Of a DNA stretch of 27,461 nucleotides, positions 6,569 to 12,699 are shown one piece after another. This stretch comes from a virus. The stretch lies in the IMG/VR virus record IMGVR_UViG_3300032235_000226, positions 1 to 27,461 of that record. One strand, 5' to 3'. Position 1 is the first letter of the stretch; every line of letters begins with the position of its first letter. The translations under genes were made by a program, and so were the position numbers. The notes below the pieces were generated by a model. It saw nothing but the letters and a program-made list of their open reading frames with translations, ran no database searches and was not told the DNA's origin.

Positions 6569-7002
6569 TAGGCTTTCCTAACTCGCTTTTCTAGCTTATA
6601 TGGAGAATAGTGGACGCCCTTAAGTTCAGGCGACTTTCCATCGGTGCTGTTTACAATGATGTCACCATATCTAACAGCAACCACTACACCCCTACGTCCA
6701 TTGTGAATGGGGCCAAGTTTGTCAGTATAGGCATCCGCTTTGACGCGAATAACATCACCAACTGTCACCTGACCTGGTTGCAGGTCAATCCAAAAAAAGT
6801 CATCTTCGGTCTCATCAATTTTAAGTACGTGACCTAGAGCAAGTTTAGGGAAAACAGTCAAAACTTCTTCCGTCATTTTGTCACTTAGCTCAGGGATCTC
6901 GCTCCAAGTTTCTAGAAGCTTAAGAATTGCTTTTCCCGATCCAACTTTAACCTTGGCAGCCTCTAGCTGCTCCATGATCCACTTCTTATCAATTTCTGGC
7001 AT
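6568..7002 (-). CDS. Hypothetical protein with a KOW/SH3-like C-terminal segment
   Basis: A 144-residue protein of unknown function. The N-terminal half is helical (KKWIMEQLEAAKVKVGSGKAILKLLETW). The C-terminal half has a small beta-barrel look: GDVIRVKADAYTDKLG then HNGRRGVVVAVRYGDIIVN, similar in arrangement to KOW or SH3-like barrels that bind RNA or ribosomal/transcription partners. AAGGAGAG lies just upstream. Both its start and its stop form TAATG overlaps with neighbours, so it is the middle of a tightly coupled three-gene set with the glycosyltransferase-like gene upstream and the 84-residue gene downstream. The KOW resemblance is by eye only. Confidence 0.55.
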   Translation of the reverse strand: MPEIDKKWIMEQLEAAKVKVGSGKAILKLLETWSEIPELSDKMTEEVLTVFPKLALGHVLKIDETEDDFFWIDLQPGQVTVGDVIRVKADAYTDKLGPIHNGRRGVVVAVRYGDIIVNSTDGKSPELKGVHYSPYKLEKRVRKA

Positions 7003-8006
7003 TATATTCTCTCCTTAGTAGAGTCTATCAGATTATTTTTAAGGCTCTCTAGCGTCTCATCAGCAGTGTAGATTCCTTGCATATAAGAGTCCCGCTGGCG
7101 AGCAGCTAAGTGCTGGCGTTCCGCAGGGGACATGTCCTCGACCTGGTACGCGATCATTGACCAGGACGGATCAAACCTCTGAGTTGCAGGCCAATACGTC
7201 ACCACTGGAGTCTGCGTGTTAAGTGCTTGAATCATCCTATAGTTCCACCATGTGATCATATTTCTCTCCTGAGGAGGGAGCAATAGTCCCATGCTCTCTT
7301 TTACAACCTCTAAAGCATAAGAGTCATCAGTCTTTCTTCCTAGCTTAGTTGGAGTTCTAGGAAACACGGTGACCTTGTCTAGAGACTCTACCCAAGAGTT
7401 CTTAGGGTTCTCGATAGACCAAAAGTCCTTCCTACCGATTCGGGGAAGTTCGGGCGTGAGAAGTAACGCGTCCAGATTTACAGGTGTAATATCGGATGCA
7501 TCTACAAACTTTAACGCAGACGCCACTATTTCCTTAGAATTCCAAGGAAGACTCGGATATAAAATTTCTGGCCAAGGCGACACCAACATGTGTGCCGCAG
7601 CTCTTTCTAATATAGATGTGTTGGATTTTGCCGCTGAATAGCCTTCTCTTTTTTCGTAAGCTTTGCCCAAGAGCAATCCAGGGTCTCTAGTCACAGCTGA
7701 GATGCTGTTTTTGTACTGCCAAACTTGCGGACTATCTACAACAATTTTTAGTTTAGGGGAATCAAACATCAACCCTAAAACATTCATAGCGCCGTACAGT
7801 TTATTTGCGCTAAGGGATGTTGGAGGCATTAAGCCAAATATTACTAAATCAAACTTGTCTAAATCCTGGTGTGTCCAGGAAACGTTCGGAGACATCCAAA
7901 CAACTTCGGCAAAAGTAGAGAGTGCGTCCGATAAAACAGTAAAGAAACTGGTGTTTTCGGGACGCTTACAGTGGTGTGATCCCATTCCAGTAAAAAGAAT
8001 TCTCAT
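7002..8006 (-). CDS. GT-B-like glycosyltransferase (probable)
   Basis: A 334-residue protein. The ATG at 8006 was chosen over the longer frame because GAGGT sits five bases upstream and the protein then opens with a Rossmann-like strand MRILFTGMGSHHC. The N-terminal half includes FDLVIFGLMPP and KIVVDSPQVW. The C-terminal half has ITWWNYRMIQALNTQTPVVTYWP, the arrangement seen at the donor-binding side of GT-B enzymes, then a final helix. No membrane segment is seen. It is the first gene of a three-gene coupled operon placed just after a strong terminator hairpin, so it may be read by run-through or by a promoter I cannot pick out. The fold assignment is moderate; substrate is unknown. Confidence 0.5.
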   Translation of the reverse strand: MRILFTGMGSHHCKRPENTSFFTVLSDALSTFAEVVWMSPNVSWTHQDLDKFDLVIFGLMPPTSLSANKLYGAMNVLGLMFDSPKLKIVVDSPQVWQYKNSISAVTRDPGLLLGKAYEKREGYSAAKSNTSILERAAAHMLVSPWPEILYPSLPWNSKEIVASALKFVDASDITPVNLDALLLTPELPRIGRKDFWSIENPKNSWVESLDKVTVFPRTPTKLGRKTDDSYALEVVKESMGLLLPPQERNMITWWNYRMIQALNTQTPVVTYWPATQRFDPSWSMIAYQVEDMSPAERQHLAARQRDSYMQGIYTADETLESLKNNLIDSTKERI

Positions 8007-8030
8007 ATTAACCTCGCCGTATGTAAATAA

Positions 8031-8054
8031 GTGGGGCACCCGAAGATGCCCCAC
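8031..8054 (-). terminator. UUCG-tetraloop hairpin terminator
   Basis: On the - strand GTGGGGCA and TGCCCCAC form a perfect 8-bp GC-rich stem, extended by a T-G wobble and a C-G pair that closes a TTCG loop: a cUUCGg tetraloop, among the most stable RNA hairpins. It begins ten bases after the SSB stop codon and is followed by TTATTTAC, a modest U-rich run. It should end the SNF2-nuclease-Sak4-SSB message, perhaps with some read-through. Confidence 0.85.
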
Positions 8055-8064
8055 TCACTACTAT

Positions 8065-8613
8065 TTAGAACGGAGCGTCTTCCGACCCGATGATCGGGGA
8101 AGCAGGCGCTGGAGCTGCAGCAGGAGCTGGAGCAGGTGCTGGAGCAGGAGCTGCAGCTGCGGCCACAGGGGCAGCAAAAGGAGTAGCAGCTGCACCAAGC
8201 TGTGAAGCTGAGTAGCGCTGGATCTCATTACCCTGCTTGCCCTGGTAGGTGCGGATAGCTACGCGGCCACGGAAAGCGCGACCCTGTAGTGCCTGCTCTA
8301 CCTGCGCTGGGCTAGGGTTAGCCAACCAGAACTCCTTGCTTAGGCCAACAGAAGCAGCCTTACCAAAGAAGATGTTCATAGCGGTTTCGTTGTCTGTGGA
8401 GACAACCCACTGGTCCCATACACGACGCTTAGCGTGTGGTCCGCCCTGAACTTCGGTAGTAAGCTTGAACATCAACTTACCGGTGCTGGTTGTGGTGGCA
8501 GTTGCCTCCACTACCTTAAGCTCGTAGTCACCCTCTGGGAGTGGCTCGTAGTTTGTGGTTGCAGCTGCATCTCCAGCCTTCTGGACTAGCTCTGCGAAAT
8601 TGACCGTGGTCAT
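8065..8613 (-). CDS. Phage single-stranded DNA-binding protein (DUF669-like)
   Basis: A 182-residue protein with a beta-rich core (about 25-140) including PLPEGDYELKVVEATATTTS and GKLMFKLTTEVQGG, as in phage DUF669-type SSB proteins. A linker of about 30 residues of Ala and Pro follows (coding strand opposite 8100-8185, a GC-rich low-complexity run), then an acidic tip SEDAPF. That is the same plan as bacterial SSB: OB core, flexible linker and an acidic tip ending in Pro-Phe (DDDIPF in Escherichia coli) that recruits partner proteins. It follows the Sak4 gene by five bases with GGAAGG upstream. Sak4 recombinases work with a cognate SSB, so the position is telling. It is the last gene before the terminator. 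Confidence 0.8.
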   Translation of the reverse strand: MTTVNFAELVQKAGDAAATTNYEPLPEGDYELKVVEATATTTSTGKLMFKLTTEVQGGPHAKRRVWDQWVVSTDNETAMNIFFGKAASVGLSKEFWLANPSPAQVEQALQGRAFRGRVAIRTYQGKQGNEIQRYSASQLGAAATPFAAPVAAAAAPAPAPAPAPAAAPAPASPIIGSEDAPF

Positions 8614-8618
8614 AGGGG

Positions 8619-9395
8619 TTAACCTTCCTTGTTAGTTGTTTTTGTTGTTGCAGCCTTCTTTTCTCCGAAGACTATGTCGAGCATGCGTTCTACTCCGAGG
8701 TCGCCCTGCTCTACTACTTTACCTAGACGTCCCTGGACGCGCTCGCCTGCCTCGTACTCAGGGGTACGCTCGACATACATGCGACGAACCTTGAAAGGTG
8801 CCTGAAGTGGATCCGGATTTGGCATTGTCTCCACTGTAATAGCGCCTAGGATGTCGTAGAAATACGGGGCCTGAATTGCTAGCTGACCCTGTAGGTAAGG
8901 ACGGTATACGCCATCCTGACCCTTACGAGCCATAGCAGTCAGTACTACAGCCTCAAGAGGCTGAGTTGGGTGCATTGTTAGGTCACGAAGGTCACGAAGT
9001 AGTGCACCCATGTGGCGAAGTAGCTCGCCCCACTGCTGCATCTTCATCTGCTCTGTGCCTGCGATGTTGTCCATGCACTTGACCTGCAACTCAGAGATTG
9101 AGTCAATGATCAAGGACTTGAACTGGTGCTTCCCAGACTGAAGCCACTGGAACGTCTTCATAACGACGTCGTACTCGCGGACCTGGACCACAACAGTGTC
9201 CCAGGTGCCGTCAGCCAGTGGTGGCTCTTCGGTCATGGGGTCCCAATACTTAACGTTGATAGGTAGGAACCTGTGTCCACCTTCAACATCAAGCATTAGG
9301 CGTGGGTATGGTGCTGTTACAGCAAAGCTGGACTTTCCAACCTTTGATTCGCCATAAACCATAATTGTTAAACTGCGATCAACTGCGTTAGCCAT
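8619..9395 (-). CDS. Sak4-like RecA-fold ATPase (AAA_24)
   Basis: A 258-residue single-domain RecA-fold ATPase. The P-loop is GESKVGKSS (15-23), Walker B is LIIDSISEL (Asp98), and LEAVVLTAMARKG lies where the sensor strand is expected. This fits the phage Sak4/AAA_24 group, which promotes single-strand annealing with help from a matching SSB. The C-terminal VERTPEYEAGERVQGRLG and a Lys/Thr-rich tail complete it. Its ATG shares a base with the stop of the nuclease gene (TAATG), and the SSB gene follows five bases later. The nuclease, Sak4 and SSB form a likely phage recombination unit. Confidence 0.85.
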   Translation of the reverse strand: MANAVDRSLTIMVYGESKVGKSSFAVTAPYPRLMLDVEGGHRFLPINVKYWDPMTEEPPLADGTWDTVVVQVREYDVVMKTFQWLQSGKHQFKSLIIDSISELQVKCMDNIAGTEQMKMQQWGELLRHMGALLRDLRDLTMHPTQPLEAVVLTAMARKGQDGVYRPYLQGQLAIQAPYFYDILGAITVETMPNPDPLQAPFKVRRMYVERTPEYEAGERVQGRLGKVVEQGDLGVERMLDIVFGEKKAATTKTTNKEG

Positions 9396-10327
9396 TACTC
9401 ACTTCCCTTCTCTTCTTTGATTCCGTAGTAACCGTATGGGTCGGATGACACAAACGCATCGCTCAGAGCGGCCTCTGCTGCCGAGCCGTCGTCAAACAGC
9501 GGGCAGATAGCGAAGAACTGGCACTTCCACTTACAGTCTTTGCTTGGCTTTGGGTAGACGTGCTTAAAGTGGCTCTCTCCTTCATCCAACGCGTCACGGA
9601 CGCGAAGCATGTCCTCGAGGGTGCCTTCTAGCTGTTCTAGAAAGGCACGAAGTGCAAACCTATTGTGACGAACCTCGATCTGGTCGTAGAATGGTGGCTT
9701 AGCATAAGCACCGCGCTTCACCTTACGAAGCATTGTGAAGATAGCACCGTCAGTGCGAGTACCATCCTCGGTGTCCTGGACTTCATCCAAAAGCATGTAA
9801 GTCTTTACCTGCTCGTTCATGTGAGCCATAGCCCCGAAATCGGCGAAAGACCCACCAACAGTCTTGAAGTCACGGATCATACGAGCGCCGTCAATCTTAC
9901 GGCGGACACGCATGTCAATCTTGCCCTGAAGAATAACCTTACCGTCCATCATCGGACGCTCAAGAATTTCTTCAGTAGAGATTAGCTCAAGCTCAGCGTC
10001 AATGCCTTCGTGCTCTACCCACTCAAGGTAGCCCTCAAGCATGATTCGGCCTAGGTCAGCATCAGCCTCCAGCCCAGAAGTATCTCTATACTCGTCATTG
10101 AGCTTCTTCATGTCTTCCTTGACTAGGTCAGCGTGAGCCTCTAGTAGGTCCTGCCCGGTCGAGTAGTGCCTATCTAGGGCTTCGTGAATCCTAGAACCTA
10201 GAGCTAGCGCTCCGGTAAATTCTGTGACCTTAGGGCGGAGCCTACGGTAATATGTGAGCCACCATCTGCGACGGCAGTCCTTAAACGTCTGGATCTCCGA
10301 GTTGGAAATCCTAACTGGCTCTGACAT
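9395..10327 (-). CDS. PD-(D/E)XK nuclease with Fe-S cluster (Cas4/RecB-like)
   Basis: A 310-residue nuclease of the RecB/Cas4 family. The active site is visible: His48 (GSRIHEALD), Asp138 (GKIDMRV), Asp153-Phe-Lys155 (IRDFKTVG) and Gln173-x3-Tyr177 (EQVKTY). Four cysteines, Cys18 and Cys265-x3-Cys269-x5-Cys275, frame the nuclease core as in AddB and Cas4, where they hold a [4Fe-4S] cluster; the first spacing here is x3 rather than the more usual x2. It should resect DNA ends to give single strands for the Sak4 protein. It overlaps both neighbours by TAATG junctions. There is no CRISPR context, so it is a phage recombination enzyme rather than an adaptation protein. Confidence 0.88.
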   Translation of the reverse strand: MSEPVRISNSEIQTFKDCRRRWWLTYYRRLRPKVTEFTGALALGSRIHEALDRHYSTGQDLLEAHADLVKEDMKKLNDEYRDTSGLEADADLGRIMLEGYLEWVEHEGIDAELELISTEEILERPMMDGKVILQGKIDMRVRRKIDGARMIRDFKTVGGSFADFGAMAHMNEQVKTYMLLDEVQDTEDGTRTDGAIFTMLRKVKRGAYAKPPFYDQIEVRHNRFALRAFLEQLEGTLEDMLRVRDALDEGESHFKHVYPKPSKDCKWKCQFFAICPLFDDGSAAEAALSDAFVSSDPYGYYGIKEEKGSE

Positions 10328-12168
10328 TAGAGCTCCTTCTTGTTGTCATTTAGCATCTTTAGTAGCTGGTTCTTGTCGCGTACAACCTGCTCGAAGTTTT
10401 CAGCCTTACCATCTAGAGCTTCAATAACACGCTCTTCAATGGTGCCCTCGGTCACATAGTCAGTAATGAGAATCGAATCGTGAATCTCAGAGCCAATTCT
10501 GTGAACTCGGTCCAGGGCCTGCTTGTAGTCAACAAGGGACCATGGTCTCTGTAGCATAACAAGTCTTCTTGCAGTTGTCAAGGTAACCCCAACACCACCA
10601 GCCTGAGCAGTGAAAAGAATCCACTTGGTACGTCCAGCCTGGAAGTCGTCAATAGCTTTCTGACGCTCGTCACCAGACTGAGCACCAGTGATTAGACCGT
10701 GAGGAATCTTCTCTTTAGTGAGCCTAGCGCTGAGGATATCAATTAACTGACGCGACACGGCACAAACTGCAACCGAGTCATCGCCAAAGTCACCATTTTC
10801 GATGTCATCCATAAGTGCATCTACCTTACAAGAAGGGTCTGACAATAACATCTTTTCCTTGCCGTCCACAAGCTCCATAGTCCCATAAGAACTTGCAAAC
10901 TGCAACAGCCTCATGGTCTGAGTTAGTGGGTTAGGTGCAACAACAATTTCTGTTTCGCCCTGCTCATATGCCTCCAAGAATCTATCTTCTGGAGTCTTAT
11001 CTAGCTCAGCAATCATGTTCTCAAGCATCTGCTTGTAGGCCTTAGCCTGCTTCGCACCCATCTCGACGTCCCTACGGTCATTGATGACCTCTGGTAGCCA
11101 CGGGAGTACTCGCTGCTTCAACATACGACGCATACGTGGGTGGATGCCAGCATAGAATTCAGATTCCATAGCAGGCTTGAGACCAAGAATCATCAGACCG
11201 CCAAAGGCATTCATCATCGTATTGACGTAGCGGTCTAGCCACTTAGTCTTGCTTGGCCACTCCTTTTCATCCAACCAATGCAGGATAGGCCAAAGGTCAA
11301 CAACAGTGTTGGCAATCGGAGTTCCGGTCAGAGCAAACCTGATGTCTGCTGTGCCAGAAGCTGCCCAAAGAGCACGAGTCTGCTTAGATTTCGGGTCCTT
11401 AGAGCGGTGGATCTCGTCAGCAATTACAGCCTTGAACGGGATCTCGTTTAGTTCGCGCTTGTGGACTTCGCAGCGAGCAACCGTAATCTTGGAATCGTGA
11501 CCACCGCATTCTGGGCAGCGAGCCAAAGCAATGCTCCCGTAAGACTGGAGTCTTGAGTGTGACCTGATTGACTCCCAGTTAATAACATAGACCTGAGCCT
11601 GATCCTCAAACGCCTTGCGCCTCTGAGTGGCAGAACCCTTAATGACCTGAACGTTGATTCCTGGCCACCATCTATCAAACTCACGCTCCCAGTTGCTCTT
11701 AAGAGTGTTCGGGCAGACAATTAGCGCAGGGAAAACTTCTTCTCCCTGGTCCTGTAGACGCTTCAGCGAACGGATCGCCTGAGCAGTCTTACCTAGACCC
11801 GGCTCGTCTGCGAGCAATGCGCGTCTGGCTTTAGCTAAGAATGCTACTCCAGCTCTCTGGTGAGGGAACAAATCTTCATCGCCCTCCTCAGACATCTCTA
11901 CGTCACGTAGAAAGTTGGCAGGGTCAATCCTATTAGACTTCTCGTTTCTAGCCCATTCGGCCAGCGCTGGACCGATCTGCAGCTGTTCGCCAAAAGTTGA
12001 ACGCAGGGACAGACAGCCAGTCCAAGAGACAGGGATACGCCAGACGTTCTTATCGGCATCCCACTTAGAGCCAGGCAGAGATCGGCACACCTCTTTTAGT
12101 CGCCACTCAGCACTAATAATGATGTGCTGGTTCTCTAGTTCTACAAAAACACCCAATTGGGTCTCCAT
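10327..12168 (-). CDS. SNF2-family helicase/translocase with HARP-like N-terminus
   Basis: A 613-residue SF2 motor protein. Residues 1-66 resemble the HARP domain of SMARCAL1 (LPGSKWDADKNVWRIPVSW). Then come motif I ADEPGLGKTAQAI (Lys127), motif II DEIH (251-254), motif III ALTGTPIANT, motif V AQAGGVGVTLTTA and motif VI QALDRVHRIG (550-559). Between motifs I and II is an insert with CPECGGH and CEVH, a possible zinc site. SMARCAL1-like enzymes anneal strands and remodel stalled forks, so it likely helps phage replication or recombination. A promoter ends 14 bases upstream of the ATG; no Shine-Dalgarno is evident. It leads the four-gene operon that ends at the UUCG terminator. Confidence 0.9.
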   Translation of the reverse strand: METQLGVFVELENQHIIISAEWRLKEVCRSLPGSKWDADKNVWRIPVSWTGCLSLRSTFGEQLQIGPALAEWARNEKSNRIDPANFLRDVEMSEEGDEDLFPHQRAGVAFLAKARRALLADEPGLGKTAQAIRSLKRLQDQGEEVFPALIVCPNTLKSNWEREFDRWWPGINVQVIKGSATQRRKAFEDQAQVYVINWESIRSHSRLQSYGSIALARCPECGGHDSKITVARCEVHKRELNEIPFKAVIADEIHRSKDPKSKQTRALWAASGTADIRFALTGTPIANTVVDLWPILHWLDEKEWPSKTKWLDRYVNTMMNAFGGLMILGLKPAMESEFYAGIHPRMRRMLKQRVLPWLPEVINDRRDVEMGAKQAKAYKQMLENMIAELDKTPEDRFLEAYEQGETEIVVAPNPLTQTMRLLQFASSYGTMELVDGKEKMLLSDPSCKVDALMDDIENGDFGDDSVAVCAVSRQLIDILSARLTKEKIPHGLITGAQSGDERQKAIDDFQAGRTKWILFTAQAGGVGVTLTTARRLVMLQRPWSLVDYKQALDRVHRIGSEIHDSILITDYVTEGTIEERVIEALDGKAENFEQVVRDKNQLLKMLNDNKKEL

Positions 12169-12182
12169 TCGTCGCTACGTCT

Positions 12183-12211
12183 ACTATATTATCAGAAAAA
12201 ATGTTTGTCTA
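12183..12211 (-). promoter_or_regulatory. Sigma-70-type promoter of the SNF2-to-SSB operon
   Basis: On the - strand TAGACA (12211-12206) is followed by exactly 17 bases and TATAGT (12188-12183), each one base from consensus. An overlapping pair TTGTAG/TAATAT, also 17 apart, lies three bases upstream. The ATG at 12168 is 14 bases after the -10, giving a leader of about 7-8 bases, too short for a normal Shine-Dalgarno. Confidence 0.55.
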
Positions 12212-12228
12212 CAACTTTTTTTGATAAT
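12188..12228. promoter_or_regulatory. Inverted repeat across the promoter
   Basis: ATTATCAGAAAAAA (12188-12201) and TTTTTTTGATAAT (12216-12228) are reverse complements apart from one extra base in the first arm. The 14-base centre holds most of the -35 element, and the outer arms reach the -10. It may be an operator or a weak terminator for the resolvase gene, which ends at 12232. Confidence 0.4.
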
Positions 12229-12231
12229 AAC

Positions 12232-12699
12232 TTAATCTTTTAGTAATCCTACAGGCTTCCAGCCACTTTTTACAAGTTTTAGTAGGGCGTGTCGTATTGA
12301 ATCTAGTGCGTGTCCACCGCCACCAACGTGCCAATATGAAAGCTTCTTTAGCTTTTTGTTGTCAAACATAGACATCGCGTCAGCTGGAGCCTGGAAGAAT
12401 ATGTCATCCATCGGACGCCCATTGTCTAGGAGGCATTGCTTGAGAATGCCGATAACTTCTAGGGAGTACGGAGCCTGAGAGTTCCGAACAGTCTGAGCAT
12501 TAATGATGAATCTTTCGCAGACAACATCTAGGTTGTAACGCACCTCTGGAGCCCACAGAATGCTTCGTACAGCCTCTGCAACTTCATGCTGCTCTAGCTC
12601 CCCAGACCACTCTAAAGTTGGTTCAGAACCAGCCTGGTAGCTAAATAAGCACATTCCAGTGAGCTTCCCAGGGTCGACAGCTAAAACATATTTAAGCAT
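12232..12699 (-). CDS. RuvC-like Holliday junction resolvase
   Basis: A 155-residue RNase H-fold nuclease. Its metal-binding residues fit RuvC: Asp9 in YVLAVDPGKLTG, Glu62 in VVCERFI, and the late pair His130 and Asp133 in GHALDSIRH. Length matches phage and bacterial RuvC. It would cut branched DNA before packaging. The ATG overlaps the end of the DNA polymerase gene by eight bases, so the two are coupled. It is followed by the promoter for the SNF2 operon. Confidence 0.85.
   Translation of the reverse strand: MLKYVLAVDPGKLTGMCLFSYQAGSEPTLEWSGELEQHEVAEAVRSILWAPEVRYNLDVVCERFIINAQTVRNSQAPYSLEVIGILKQCLLDNGRPMDDIFFQAPADAMSMFDNKKLKKLSYWHVGGGGHALDSIRHALLKLVKSGWKPVGLLKD

Noticed and set aside
7002-8054. 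Longer start of the glycosyltransferase-like gene at 8054
   Set aside because: It would begin inside the terminator stem; the ATG at 8006 has GAGGT at good spacing and begins the Rossmann strand.
8100-8185. Short tandem GC-rich repeats that might be a CRISPR or regulatory array
   Set aside because: They encode the Ala/Pro linker of the SSB; no spacers or constant repeat length.
7663-8205. 180-codon + strand frame rich in Arg/Ser/Cys
   Set aside because: It is antisense to the glycosyltransferase-like gene, the terminator and the Ala/Pro linker of the SSB; its Ser/Arg/Cys repeats are a mirror of that linker.
9395-10327. Cas4 of a CRISPR adaptation module
   Set aside because: No cas1, cas2 or repeat array nearby; gene neighbours are phage Sak4 and SSB.
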